A DNA stretch of 64,000 nucleotides from Hyphomicrobiales bacterium (GCA_900466475.1 UBMI01000022.1:1-64000); one strand, 5' to 3'; positions 16,679-25,767 are shown, counted from the first letter of the stretch. Made by a program: numbers and translations. Notes: a model not told the origin generated them from the sequence alone.

Positions 16679-17683
16679 TTGTCAAATATTTCAACCATTG
16701 CGTCTGGCTTGCGACGGGCAAAAATCACTCATCGCGCGGACGAAGCGGGCGGATCTCAAGGCATGGTCGCCGGCGTCGACCTCGGCGGCACCAAGATCCT
16801 GGTAGGGCTTGCCGATCTACAGGGACGTATTCTAGCAAGGGCCGAAGAGCCGACCGAACATGGCGCGGACGCTCCTGTATTGCGGCAAATTCCGCGGATG
16901 ATTTTGTCGCTGCTGCAGGAAAATCGCGAACGCGGTCCGTTGCTTAAGGCTGTCGTCGGCGTACCGGGGGCGGTCTCGCCGGAAACGGGGCTTGCTTCGC
17001 TTTCCCCTCACTTGGCCATCCCGGCCGATCAGCCGCTCGCTGCGTTGCTCGCACGTGCCTTGCCGTGCCCCGTCGTAGTTGAGAACGACGTGAACCTCGC
17101 GGCGTTTGCCGAAGCCACGCTCGGCAAAGGACAGGATCAGGATTCGCTTGCATTTATCGCCTTCGGAACCGGCGTCGGCATGGGGCTGGTCATCGGTGGA
17201 AAACTCTTCCGCGGCCGGCATGGACGAGCAGGAGAACTGGGTTTTCTTCCACTAGGTCCCAATCCTCATCAGGCGGCGCCGCAGGCACGCGCCGGTCTCT
17301 TCGAGGATCAGGTTGATTCGCCTGCAGTGCGCAGCCTCTATGGCGATGGCACCCTGCCGGTCGCCGAGATATTCGCTCGCGCTTTGGCTGGAGACGGGCA
17401 AGCTGTCGCCGCCATCGAAACGCTCGCGAAATCGGCCTCGGTCGGCCTTGCCGCCGTACAGGCCCTCTTCGATCCCGCCCTCATCGTGCTGGGCGGGGGC
17501 ATAGGCTCGCGTCGCGAGTTCGTCGATGCCGTCAGGCGTCACATGCCGATGTTGCTGCCGTTTGAAACACGTATCGAGGCAACCGGGATCGGCCCTGAAG
17601 CCGGCATGCTCGGGGCGCTCATGCTCGGCCTGACCGACCATGCAGCAATTAAGAAGGCAGAAAAACAGGAAGCCGTCCGATGA
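16679..17683 (+). CDS. ROK-family sugar kinase (glucokinase-like)
   Basis: A 334-residue ROK kinase: phosphate-binding GVDLGGTKILVG near residue 35, the ENDVNLAAFAEA catalytic region with Asp, GTGVGMGLVIGG, and VLGGGIG near the end. It lacks the CxCGxxGCxE zinc motif. The TTG at 16679 is well supported by AAAAGGA 6 bases upstream; an internal ATG at 16763 has a poorly spaced site. It overlaps the glycosidase gene by 4 bp, so the two are coupled. It should phosphorylate the monosaccharide released by the partner glycosidase. Confidence 0.87.
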   Translation: MSNISTIASGLRRAKITHRADEAGGSQGMVAGVDLGGTKILVGLADLQGRILARAEEPTEHGADAPVLRQIPRMILSLLQENRERGPLLKAVVGVPGAVSPETGLASLSPHLAIPADQPLAALLARALPCPVVVENDVNLAAFAEATLGKGQDQDSLAFIAFGTGVGMGLVIGGKLFRGRHGRAGELGFLPLGPNPHQAAPQARAGLFEDQVDSPAVRSLYGDGTLPVAEIFARALAGDGQAVAAIETLAKSASVGLAAVQALFDPALIVLGGGIGSRREFVDAVRRHMPMLLPFETRIEATGIGPEAGMLGALMLGLTDHAAIKKAEKQEAVR

Positions 17684-19422
17684 GTTCAGCACAATCAAAA
17701 TCACAGGTTCTGACACCGCTTGACGACGGACAGCTTCGCTCGTCGACGCCGGTGCTCGTCCCGTTCATGGCCCCGCGCCTGCAGGGTGATTGTCGACCGG
17801 AAGGTAGGATCGAGCTTTCGCTATGGGGCGCGGGCAAGCTCGTCAATCTGACGTTCACCGGCTGGAGCGCCCCTTTCACTTATGCACCGAACCGCGTGGA
17901 AGCGCATGGTGGAGGGCTCTATGTGGCGCAGTCGGCACCGGCGCTCTTCTTGAAAGGTGCAAAGCTGCGGACCTTCATCCCTGCCCGGCGCTGCGCATGG
18001 TGGGGCACGACGACGAAGCGCGAACCCATCGAACGGCAAGAGGGTCGCCGCATTGCCCGCACCGGCTGGGGCGTCGCCATCGCGGAGCAAAGGCCTGACG
18101 GCATCTTCGTGACGGCCGGTGCGACGATCGGGGAAGCGCTTGCAGCTCTTGAGCTCGACCAGACGAAACTGATTGCCGAGGCCAATGCCTATGTCACGCG
18201 TTGCGACGCGATGCCCGAGGCGCCTGCTCTGATGCGCAGCATGATCTCGCAAAGCCTGCACGCCGCCTTTTCGAGCATAAGACAGGACGAGCACGGCGCC
18301 TTTGCCGGCCTTGCCGCCGGACAGGCCTACAGCGCGCCGGCTCGCACCTATTACCGGGACGGCTATTGGACACTCCAGGCTCTCCTGGATCGGGAACCGG
18401 GCGCCGTCCGCGCCCAGATCGATCTTCTGGCACGAGGCGTGCAGGACAACGGCGAAGCGCCGAGCGGCGTCATCCTGACCGGACGAGGACAGGCCGAGGA
18501 ATGGGAAAAGGTACGCGTGACAGATCCACGGATCAAGGAGGAGCACCTTCGACCCGGTGACTGGTGGAGCGACCATTTCGACAGCCCGCTCTTCTTCATT
18601 CTGACGATCGGCGATTACATCAATGCGACCGGCGACAGCTCGCCGCTTGCCCTCTACTGGGATAAGGTTTTGGCGATCTTCAATCGTTACTGCAGCTTCG
18701 ACGAAACCGGAACAGGCTTGCCGATCAAGCCGCGGCATGATCGCGATTGGGCCGACAACGTCTATCGTCACGGTTATGTCGCCTATGATCTCGGCCTGTG
18801 GATCGGGGCCCTCGACGTCATCGCAAAGCACGGCGCCGCGCTCGACAAAGCCTTTGCGTCGAAGGCGGCAGCCGTGGCGCAAAAGGCGCGTGCTTCGCTG
18901 GACGAGGCGCTTCTGCAACCGGGCGGCACCTACGCGGACTACGGGACAAAGGCAGATTTCGTCGAAGACCATCTGACGCTCGACAGCCTGACGCTGCTTC
19001 GCTTCAAGGCGGTTTCTCCCGAGCGGGCGAAAGGCGTTCTCGCCAAGGTCCAGGAGATCCTGGAAAGTCGCAACAATGGCGAACAGCCTTACGGAGACTG
19101 GGGCGTGCTTTGCGCCTATCCGCCGTTCAAGCGCCCCAAGGATACGCGTGAGAAATCCTATTTCGCCTATCGCTACCACAATGGCTCGGACTGGCCCTAT
19201 CTTTCCGGGCTCTATGCCGAGCAACGGCTTGCCTACGGCTTGGACGGCGCGGATTACCCGCTCGTGCGCTGGTGGGAGACCTGCCTCGAAGAGGGCTGGA
19301 TGGGAGCGGTCGAATATTTCTCGCCACCCTGGGGACGCGGCTCGCTGCTTCAGGGATGGAGCAGCATGCCGGCCGCCGCCGCGCTTGCCTACAAGGATAG
19401 GCTGCCGGACGCGATCCGCTAG
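17680..19422 (+). CDS. (alpha/alpha)6-barrel glycoside hydrolase
   Basis: A 580-residue cytoplasmic protein without signal peptide. The C-terminal two thirds resemble amylo-alpha-1,6-glucosidase/MGH1-type (alpha/alpha)6 glycosidases: ARTYYRDGYWTLQALL, RHDRDWADNVYRHGYVAYDLGLW, YHNGSDWPYLSGLYAEQRL, and WGRGSLLQGWSS near the end. The N-terminal ~200 residues form a beta-rich domain typical for the family. Acidic residues in YRDGYW, HDRDWAD and GSDWPY are catalytic candidates. The exact GH family and linkage are not clear. It is coupled to the ROK kinase and sits in the ROK regulon, so it acts on imported oligosaccharide. Confidence 0.83.
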   Translation: MSSAQSKSQVLTPLDDGQLRSSTPVLVPFMAPRLQGDCRPEGRIELSLWGAGKLVNLTFTGWSAPFTYAPNRVEAHGGGLYVAQSAPALFLKGAKLRTFIPARRCAWWGTTTKREPIERQEGRRIARTGWGVAIAEQRPDGIFVTAGATIGEALAALELDQTKLIAEANAYVTRCDAMPEAPALMRSMISQSLHAAFSSIRQDEHGAFAGLAAGQAYSAPARTYYRDGYWTLQALLDREPGAVRAQIDLLARGVQDNGEAPSGVILTGRGQAEEWEKVRVTDPRIKEEHLRPGDWWSDHFDSPLFFILTIGDYINATGDSSPLALYWDKVLAIFNRYCSFDETGTGLPIKPRHDRDWADNVYRHGYVAYDLGLWIGALDVIAKHGAALDKAFASKAAAVAQKARASLDEALLQPGGTYADYGTKADFVEDHLTLDSLTLLRFKAVSPERAKGVLAKVQEILESRNNGEQPYGDWGVLCAYPPFKRPKDTREKSYFAYRYHNGSDWPYLSGLYAEQRLAYGLDGADYPLVRWWETCLEEGWMGAVEYFSPPWGRGSLLQGWSSMPAAAALAYKDRLPDAIR

Positions 19423-19438
19423 AGGTTTTGCGACCGAT

Positions 19439-19458
19439 CGCCACCGAGGCGGTTTTTT
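19439..19458 (+). terminator. Short intrinsic terminator after the glycosidase gene
   Basis: CGCC-accga-GGCG is followed by GTTTTTT, 17 bases after the stop at 19422. The stem is short but the T-run is clear. Confidence 0.6.
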
Positions 19459-19474
19459 GAAAGAGCAAATGCCA

Positions 19475-19499
19475 AAGGGCCGCCCGAAAGGCGGCCCTT
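19475..19499. terminator. Bidirectional hairpin between convergent units
   Basis: The arms AAGGGCCGCC (19475-19484) and GGCGGCCCTT (19490-19499) pair perfectly around CGAAA. It lies 24 bases after the end of the minus-strand permease gene and after the plus-strand terminator, and ends the converging transcripts. Confidence 0.75.
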
Positions 19500-19522
19500 G
19501 AAGTATGGAATATAGCGGGCCC

Positions 19523-20341
19523 CTATTCCTTCGTTGCGCCCGCCATCAGGCCGCTCATCAACATACGCTGCAGGGCTGTAAACATGACGAGCACGGGCAG
19601 CACCGAAAGCACCGACATCGACAGCAGCCTCGGCCAGTTGATACCGAAGCGCCCGACCGTATTGGCAAGCGCGACCTGGACTGTCCATTTGTCCTGGTCA
19701 CTGATGATCAGGAACGGCCAAAGATAATCGTTCCAGCGCCATACGAGATTGAAGGCGAGCAGCGTGCCGATCGCAGGTATGGCGAGCGGAACAATGATCC
19801 GCCATAGGATCCGCCATTCCGGCGTACCGTCGAGGCGTGCCGCCTCCAGAAGACTGTCAGGAATGTTGGTGATGTATTGGCGCATGAGGAAGACCCCGGT
19901 CGGGGTTGCCGCCGGCGCGATGATGATGCCTGCCAGCGTGTCGAGAAGATTGAGATCCCGCAGCACCAGAAAGACCGGGATCATGATGATCTGCAACGGC
20001 ACCATCAACGACGACATGATGAGCAGGAAGAAAAGTGTGTCTCCCTTGAACCGAAATTTCGCGAGCGCGTAGCCAGCCATGACGCTGATGGTGACGGACA
20101 GTAGCGCCGAAAGCACGGAGACAATGGCCGAATTACGGAAGAAGATGAGGAACTTCGCGCGCGACACCGTGTCGACGAAATTCTGCAAGGTCGGCTGGGC
20201 CGGCAAAATCGTTGGCGGCCACTGGAAGATCTCCTGTTGTGATTTCAACGAAGACAGGAAAAGCCAGATCGGCGGCATCAGGAAGACGAACAAGGTCAGC
20301 ACGACGAAGGCCAGTCGCCAGGGAGAATAGATGCGTGTCAT
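19523..20341 (-). CDS. Sugar ABC transporter permease, MalG-like
   Basis: A 272-residue inner-membrane permease with about six helices and the EAA loop (EAARLDGTPEWRILWRIIVPLAIPAIGTLLAFN). ATG at 20341 (MTRIYSPWRLAFVVL) is chosen: it overlaps the upstream permease stop by 4 bp, while the longer open frame has no membrane-protein character. It forms the second half of the channel of a carbohydrate importer (CUT1 type). It is the last gene of the binding protein-permease-permease operon. Confidence 0.92.
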   Translation of the reverse strand: MTRIYSPWRLAFVVLTLFVFLMPPIWLFLSSLKSQQEIFQWPPTILPAQPTLQNFVDTVSRAKFLIFFRNSAIVSVLSALLSVTISVMAGYALAKFRFKGDTLFFLLIMSSLMVPLQIIMIPVFLVLRDLNLLDTLAGIIIAPAATPTGVFLMRQYITNIPDSLLEAARLDGTPEWRILWRIIVPLAIPAIGTLLAFNLVWRWNDYLWPFLIISDQDKWTVQVALANTVGRFGINWPRLLSMSVLSVLPVLVMFTALQRMLMSGLMAGATKE

Positions 20342-21291
20342 TTCTCGCTCCGCGATACGCGCAACTGGAAGATCGTGAGGAAAAGCAGGATGATGAACAG
20401 CACCACGGATTGGGCGGCCGCAACGCCAGCCTGCATCGGCTTTTGGAACGCGGTGTCGTAGATCGTCTGTATGAGATAGACCGTTGCCTTGCCCGGCCCG
20501 CCGCCCGTCAGCGATACGACGAGCTCGTAGACCTTGAAGGCCTCGATAGAGGAGAGGACCAGAACGACAGCGAGCGTCGGCTTTAAGAGCGGCAAGGTGA
20601 TATGGGTGAATTGCCGCCACTTGCTGGTGCCGTCGATCGAGGCCGCCTCGTAGTAATCAGTGGAAATCGCGGTCAGGCCTGCAATGAAGATCATCATATT
20701 GAAGCCGGCCTGCGCCCACACCCAGGCGATGACGACGGCGATCTGAGCCATCGTGTCCTGTTCGAGCCATGGGACCGGGGCGAAGCCGATCAGTGAGAGC
20801 AGGTAGTTCACGAGGCCGTTATTGAGGCCGAAGAGCCATCGCCAGGCAACGCCGATGATCAGCAGGCTGATCATTGACGGGAAGAAGACGATCGTACGGA
20901 CGAAGGCAAACAGCCTGGTCTGTGGCGCCAGCAGCAGAGCCAGCGCCAACGAGACGACAATGTTCAGCGGAACCGCGATGATCACGAAAAGAACGGTCTT
21001 GAGCAATGAAACCTGAAAATCGGCATTGCTCAGAAGCCCGATAAAGTTATCCAGGCCGACATATTGCGGCAGCGTGTTGGGCACCTGCGGAACGACGACC
21101 ACACCCCGCTTGAAGAAGGCCATGAAGAGGCCCTGGACCAGCGGATAGAGCGTGAAGGTAACGAGGAGCGCCATTGTCGGCACCATGAGCAGGTAGGGCC
21201 ATCCGAGGCTTGCCAGGCTGCCGCGCAGGCCTTTCGGCACCGGGTGGGGACCCAGTGCCGAACGGCCGTCTTCCAGTATGCCCGTCGTCAC
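20338..21291 (-). CDS. Sugar ABC transporter permease, MalF-like
   Basis: A 317-residue inner-membrane permease. A cytosolic N-terminus is followed by six or more hydrophobic segments and the EAA loop YEAASIDGTSKWRQFTHITLPLLKPTL. It overlaps the binding-protein gene and the second permease gene by 4 bp each. It pairs with the MalG-like permease at 19523-20341. Confidence 0.93.
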   Translation of the reverse strand: MTTGILEDGRSALGPHPVPKGLRGSLASLGWPYLLMVPTMALLVTFTLYPLVQGLFMAFFKRGVVVVPQVPNTLPQYVGLDNFIGLLSNADFQVSLLKTVLFVIIAVPLNIVVSLALALLLAPQTRLFAFVRTIVFFPSMISLLIIGVAWRWLFGLNNGLVNYLLSLIGFAPVPWLEQDTMAQIAVVIAWVWAQAGFNMMIFIAGLTAISTDYYEAASIDGTSKWRQFTHITLPLLKPTLAVVLVLSSIEAFKVYELVVSLTGGGPGKATVYLIQTIYDTAFQKPMQAGVAAAQSVVLFIILLFLTIFQLRVSRSEK

Positions 21292-22529
21292 TTGCTAGCC
21301 TCAAGCGAGGCATCGGCTGCCTTCTTGATCTGCGATATGGCTTCGGCGGAGGTGACCTGACCGGCAACAGCCTGCGTGACGGCTGTCTTCACGGTCCCCC
21401 AGACGGCCTGCATCTGCGGCCAGGCCTGGTCGGTCGCAGCGTAGGCAGGGCTGGCGTTCAACTCGGCCTGCATTGCCGTGATCGCTTCGGTCGCGGCCGG
21501 ATTGTCGTACTTGACGGCTGCTGCCTTCATATTGGCCGGGATCATGCCGAAGGTCTTGGCATATTGTCCCTGGATCTCCGGTGATGTGATCCATTTGATG
21601 AAATCGATCGCTTCCGGAAGATGCTGGCTCGTGTTGAAGGCCACGATATAGTCGCCTCCGTAGATCGACGAGGCGACCGTGCCCCGCGGCGTCGGGCCAG
21701 CCTGCCATGCAAAATGCGCGTTATCCGCCAATCCGGCGATTTGCCAGCTTCCGGACATATAGGCTACGGCCTGACCGGCTGTGAAGATTTCCTTCGGGTT
21801 GTCGGAGCTCGCGCCGGACCAGAGACCGGGCGGCATTGCAGCCTTCGTGATGTCGATGAACTTGTCGAGCGTGCTCGTCCACGCTGCCTCGTCCATGACG
21901 ACCTTTACGGGTTCCTTTTCCGTGTAGATGTGGTTTCCGTACTGATATTCATGAATGATCCAGCGGCTTGCCGAAACGTCCCAGACGAGCGGATAGCGGG
22001 TACCGGACTTTTCTGCGACTTCCTTGATCTTGGGAACGAACTCATCCCACGTCCAACCGGTCGCGTGGTCCGGGACGGCAACGCCGGCCTTCTTGAAGGC
22101 GTCAACGTTCAGGAAGATGCCCGTCGAGGTCACACGCAACGGCGCGGCGATGACCTTGTCGTCGAGCTTGGCGCCATCACCCCAACCTTTGACGAAGTCG
22201 TTGATCCATTCAGGGCCGATCTCCTTTTTGAGGTCAACGAGGAACGGACGGATGACCGGCTCCATCGATGAGGTGAGCGACAGATCCGGCATGATGCCGG
22301 AGGCAGCATATTGCTGGAATTTCTGGACCATCCCATCATAAGGGGTGATCTCGAGGTCGAACGTCGTGTCCGGGTGGAGTTTTGTGTACTGATCGAGCAA
22401 GGCGCGCGTGTTCGCCTCTTCCTGGTCGTTGTCGACATACCAGACGATCTTCAGTTCGGATGCTGCCGCAAGCGAAATCGTCATCGCCAGGGCGCCTGCC
22501 GTCATCATCAATGTCTTGAGCGGTTTCAT
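21288..22529 (-). CDS. Extracellular sugar-binding protein of the ABC importer
   Basis: A 413-residue periplasmic binding protein of the MalE-like family. ATG at 22529 is selected: GGGGA lies 5 bases upstream, and the protein then starts with a signal peptide (MKPLKTLMMTAGALAMTISL, then AAAS). The mature part has the family pattern LKIVWYVDNDQEEAN, YDGMVQKFQQYAASGIMPDL and GGDYIVAFNTSQHLPEAIDF. The ligand is probably a plant-derived oligosaccharide, judged from the GH28 gene divergent to it. Operator copies 3 and 4 lie upstream. Confidence 0.92.
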   Translation of the reverse strand: MKPLKTLMMTAGALAMTISLAAASELKIVWYVDNDQEEANTRALLDQYTKLHPDTTFDLEITPYDGMVQKFQQYAASGIMPDLSLTSSMEPVIRPFLVDLKKEIGPEWINDFVKGWGDGAKLDDKVIAAPLRVTSTGIFLNVDAFKKAGVAVPDHATGWTWDEFVPKIKEVAEKSGTRYPLVWDVSASRWIIHEYQYGNHIYTEKEPVKVVMDEAAWTSTLDKFIDITKAAMPPGLWSGASSDNPKEIFTAGQAVAYMSGSWQIAGLADNAHFAWQAGPTPRGTVASSIYGGDYIVAFNTSQHLPEAIDFIKWITSPEIQGQYAKTFGMIPANMKAAAVKYDNPAATEAITAMQAELNASPAYAATDQAWPQMQAVWGTVKTAVTQAVAGQVTSAEAISQIKKAADASLEASK

Positions 22530-22599
22530 AGGGTTCCCCTTTTTGCTCCTCAAACTCTGGCAACGACCAGCCTCCAAATCTCCCTTTGGCCGATCGTTT

Positions 22600-22618
22600 G
22601 TTCGTAACCATGACGAAT
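22600..22618. promoter_or_regulatory. Putative ROK-repressor operator, copy 3
   Basis: GTTCGTAA-CCA-TGACGAAT matches the operator with one arm mismatch. It lies about 70 bases upstream of the binding-protein start codon and 72 bases from copy 4, close to seven helical turns, so looping between the two is possible. Confidence 0.6.
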
Positions 22619-22671
22619 TAAATACGAGTTTTCGGCGGTGTCAACACAAACAAGATTGACAGGATGAATTA

Positions 22672-22690
22672 GTTCGTCCTGTTGACGAAT
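22672..22690. promoter_or_regulatory. Putative ROK-repressor operator, copy 4
   Basis: GTTCGTCC-TGT-TGACGAAT lies 44 bases upstream of the GH28 start. The 12 bases AATTAGTTCGTC around its left arm are identical to those at copy 1. TTGACG in its right arm (22682-22687) could be a -35 element with TTAATC at 22704, which would make it a direct repressor site. Confidence 0.65.
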
Positions 22691-22734
22691 AAAATGACGT
22701 GGCTTAATCATCCCCAAAGCAACGAGGATCGCCA

Positions 22735-24033
22735 ATGGATATTTCAATCGAGCCCGATGGCGCTGACCTGCAGCAATCCATCGACAGTCTGGTGCGCGCT
22801 GGCGGGGGAACGCTTCTGCTGCAGCCGGGTCGGCACATTACGGGGCCAATTCGCCTGTTCAGCGGTGTGACACTGTCAATCGGGCTGGGCGCCACGCTCG
22901 AGTTCGTCCCTGATTACGAGCTTTATGCCGGAAATTCGGTGAGCGTCATCGCCGAGGGATCCGACCGCGCCTATATCGTTGCGCAGGAGGCCCATGATGT
23001 CGCGATCGTCGGCGACGGCAAGATCCTCGCCTCGGGCGCCGCCTTCAGCACCGGCTTTGACCAGACGGTCGGCACCTACACGCCGAGCGAAAAACGCCCA
23101 CGAGTCCTGGTGTTCGAGGACTGCAGCAAGATCAGGCTGGAAGGCTTTGTCATCGAAGATTCGCCGATGTGGACGGTCCACCTCGTGCGCTGCCGTGACG
23201 TGATAGTCGAGAGCATCACGGTGCTTAACAATCGACAACTCCCGAATACGGACGGGATCGTCATCGACAGCTGTGCAAAGGTCGCCGTGCGCGGCGTCGT
23301 CATCAAAACGGCGGACGATGGCGTCTGCCTCAAGACGAGCCGCAGCGACAAGGGCATCGCACGCTGCGAGGAGATCGAAGTTTCGGACTGCCATGTCGAG
23401 AGCAACAGTTGCGCATTGAAGATCGGCACGGAAAGTTTTGGTGACATCCGCCATGTCGCTTTCACGCGTTGCGAGGTCCACGATTCCAATCGCGCCCTCG
23501 GCATTTTCTCGCGTGATGGCGGAGCGATTGAAGATATTGCCTTCTCGGACATAGATATCGATTGCCACGAAACGCCCGATGGTTTCTGGGGCTCTGGTGA
23601 GCCGCTCACAATTACCCAGCTCGATCGCCGGCCGGAGACGCCTGCTGGCGTCGTGAGCAACGTCCGCATCGAGAACGTGACGGGGAACTGCCAGGGTCCG
23701 ATCAACCTCTTTGCAGAGCGAAGCGGCGGAATTACGGGAATGAGCCTCAGCAACATCAAGTTGACGATTGAGGAAGGCTCCCTGGGGACAGCGAGGCAAT
23801 ATGACCTGCGCCCCACGAGTGCCGACCTCTCGCCGCCCAAGGATCACGAGGGTCGTGGCAATGCCTGGCTGCGGGGAGCCGACGGAAAAATTGTCGGCCT
23901 CGTCGATTACCCAGCCGGCATGCCGGCGCTCTTCGCGCACAATATCGCTGAGCTCACGTTCGAGAACATCGAAATCCAGCGTCCGGAACCTCTGCCAAAC
24001 GGCTGGAACACCGAGACCCTTTGCATCGAGTAA
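22735..24033 (+). CDS. GH28-family polygalacturonase-like glycosidase, cytoplasmic
   Basis: A 432-residue right-handed beta-helix enzyme. GH28 signatures are PNTDGIVID (D173) and TADDGVCLK (D194, D195), followed by SCALKIGTES in place of the usual GHG region and RALGIFSRDGG in place of RIK. Three acidic residues fit the catalytic set. There is no signal peptide, which is unusual for a pectinase and points to intracellular cleavage of imported oligosaccharides, as in exo-acting GH28 enzymes. It diverges from the binding-protein gene with two operator copies between them. Confidence 0.87.
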   Translation: MDISIEPDGADLQQSIDSLVRAGGGTLLLQPGRHITGPIRLFSGVTLSIGLGATLEFVPDYELYAGNSVSVIAEGSDRAYIVAQEAHDVAIVGDGKILASGAAFSTGFDQTVGTYTPSEKRPRVLVFEDCSKIRLEGFVIEDSPMWTVHLVRCRDVIVESITVLNNRQLPNTDGIVIDSCAKVAVRGVVIKTADDGVCLKTSRSDKGIARCEEIEVSDCHVESNSCALKIGTESFGDIRHVAFTRCEVHDSNRALGIFSRDGGAIEDIAFSDIDIDCHETPDGFWGSGEPLTITQLDRRPETPAGVVSNVRIENVTGNCQGPINLFAERSGGITGMSLSNIKLTIEEGSLGTARQYDLRPTSADLSPPKDHEGRGNAWLRGADGKIVGLVDYPAGMPALFAHNIAELTFENIEIQRPEPLPNGWNTETLCIE

Positions 24034-24439
24034 TCGATAAAGGTCGATCATGCCAGGAATAGCCGGGCGCGGGACGTGACGGTCGATGCATGCGAAGAAG
24101 CGACGTCCACGACCCCGGATTATGGTTGCCCCGAAGCCGGTGGACGTCTCCAAGGGCTGAGACGGATTGGACTTACCGATCAAGCGGGACGTGCGTAAGG
24201 CTCCACAGGATCGCTATGTTGAAGACCAGCCGTCTGAAGGATTGCAACGGCGGCAGCTTGATGCCGCCCAATTGATTGCCGCGTGTTCGGTTTTCTCAGG
24301 TTTTCACCAAACTTAACTGTCAGCCCACATCCGGCCTCCTAAAATCCAGCAGACGCCGAGCCCCAAAACCATGTGAAGTAGATGCTAAACCGCATCCCGC
24401 GACGGAGGCAGGCAGTCGTCTTTAACGATGGAGGCCAGC
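24034..24439. other. Intergenic region, no gene recognised
   Basis: About 400 bp between the GH28 gene and the MFS gene. Open frames are short and unsupported. The last part must hold the MFS promoter. No clear terminator hairpin was seen after the GH28 gene. Confidence 0.45.
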
Positions 24440-25672
24440 ATGCTCAACAAAGCCTTTGACGCCCAATGCTCTGCCGTAAAGGTGCACTGCACCGATGCGG
24501 CGCAACAGCGGAAAGCCGGTTTGACGCTTTTCGCGCTCGCCTTGGGAAGCTTCTGCATCGGCACATCAGAATTCGCAAGCATGGGAATCTTGCAGCTGTT
24601 TGCAGCAAGCCTGGGGATCGATCTGCCTGCGGCCACGAATGCGATCACGGCATATGCCTTTGGTGTCGTCATCGGCGCGCCGCTTGTCACGCTTGCCGCC
24701 GCTCGCCTGAACCGACGAACGCTGCTTCTATTGCTCATGACCCTCTTCGTGTGCGGAAACATCCTCTCAGCTTTGGCGACAGACCTCCGGATGTTTGCGG
24801 TGGCTCGTTTCATCAGCGGCGTACCTCAAGGAGCCTATTTTGGGGCAGGAGCCGTGGTTGCGTCGTACATTGTCGGGCCCGGACACGGAGGCAAGGCATT
24901 TGCGCTCGTCATGAGCGGCCTGACGATCGCCACGATCGTCGGATCACCCCTCGCCACCTTCCTTGGCCAAAATCTCGGATGGCGCAACACCTACCTCGCC
25001 GTCGCGTCTCTCGGCGTCTTGTCAACGCTGACGCTGTGGTTCTGGGTCCCAAAGACAACCTCCTTGGATGGCGGCTCCGTCGCCCGGGAGCTCGCCTCTC
25101 TCGGCAGATCGTCAGTCTGGTTGATGATGACGGTCGCCGCGCTTGGCGTAGCGAGCATCTTTGCCGTCTACACCTTCATCGGTGTTTTCGTGACCGACGT
25201 CGTTGCCATAGGGGCGGAATGGATTCCCGTTGCCCTTGCCCTGTTCGGCATCGGCATGACGGTGGGGAACCTGGTGGGCGGCAGGATTGCCGACGTGCAC
25301 CCGGCGCGCGGCATTGTAGTCGGCTTTGGAAGCGCCATCATCGTGCTTGCGATTTTGGCCAGCTTCGGCTCGAACATCCCCACGCTCTTCGTCGGGCTTT
25401 TCTGCGTGGGAGCAACAATGATGACCGCGATACCGACAATCCAGGTCCGCCTCACAAGACTTGCGCCGGAAGCCCCGACCTTGATGGGCGCCATGAACCT
25501 GGCCGCGCTCAATGTTGCGAACGCCATCGGCGCTTGGGCGGGTGGGCTGGCCATCGGCAACGGCTTCGGCTTACTGTCGGCAGTATGGGCCGGGTTCTGC
25601 CTCACACTCCTGGGCTTAGCAGTATTCGCGCTGATCCTGCGTGGCAGCCCGCAGACAGCGTTAGCGCATTGA
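24440..25672 (+). CDS. MFS efflux transporter, DHA1/AraJ-like
   Basis: A ~410-residue transporter with twelve hydrophobic segments. The start has SFCIGTSEFASMGILQ, the pattern of AraJ/YdhP-type drug:H+ antiporters, and loop 2-3 carries AAARLNRRTLLLLLM. ATG at 24440 is preferred because GGAGG ends 5 bases before it; ATG at 24428 lies 4 residues upstream. A long alternative frame over the same region is only a shadow. It stands alone. Substrate unknown; likely a sugar-like or toxic small molecule. Confidence 0.88.
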   Translation: MLNKAFDAQCSAVKVHCTDAAQQRKAGLTLFALALGSFCIGTSEFASMGILQLFAASLGIDLPAATNAITAYAFGVVIGAPLVTLAAARLNRRTLLLLLMTLFVCGNILSALATDLRMFAVARFISGVPQGAYFGAGAVVASYIVGPGHGGKAFALVMSGLTIATIVGSPLATFLGQNLGWRNTYLAVASLGVLSTLTLWFWVPKTTSLDGGSVARELASLGRSSVWLMMTVAALGVASIFAVYTFIGVFVTDVVAIGAEWIPVALALFGIGMTVGNLVGGRIADVHPARGIVVGFGSAIIVLAILASFGSNIPTLFVGLFCVGATMMTAIPTIQVRLTRLAPEAPTLMGAMNLAALNVANAIGAWAGGLAIGNGFGLLSAVWAGFCLTLLGLAVFALILRGSPQTALAH

Positions 25673-25732
25673 GGTGACCTAGCTCCGTAAGTGAACTTGA
25701 CCTCTACCTCGGTCGAGGAATCGATAGAAAGT

Positions 25733-25767
25733 CAGGTTAGCTGGCGTATTGATCGCCAGCTAACCTG
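25733..25767. repeat. 14-bp perfect stem hairpin between convergent genes
   Basis: The arms CAGGTTAGCTGGCG (25733-25746) and CGCCAGCTAACCTG (25754-25767) enclose TATTGAT. It lies 60 bases after the MFS stop and before the end of the converging aldehyde dehydrogenase gene. No T-run follows on either strand. A 3'-end stabilising or factor-dependent terminator hairpin is likely. The rest of the 367-bp gap (25673-26039) shows nothing else. Confidence 0.65.

Noticed and set aside
17821-19224. 467-residue minus-strand open frame
   Set aside because: Antisense to the glycosidase gene; low-complexity Arg-rich composition.
22876-24183. 435-residue minus-strand open frame
   Set aside because: Antisense to the GH28 gene, whose catalytic motifs are clear.
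24466-25677. 403-residue frame overlapping the MFS gene on the same strand
   Set aside because: The other frame has twelve membrane helices and MFS motifs; this one is Arg/Cys/His-rich and not protein-like.
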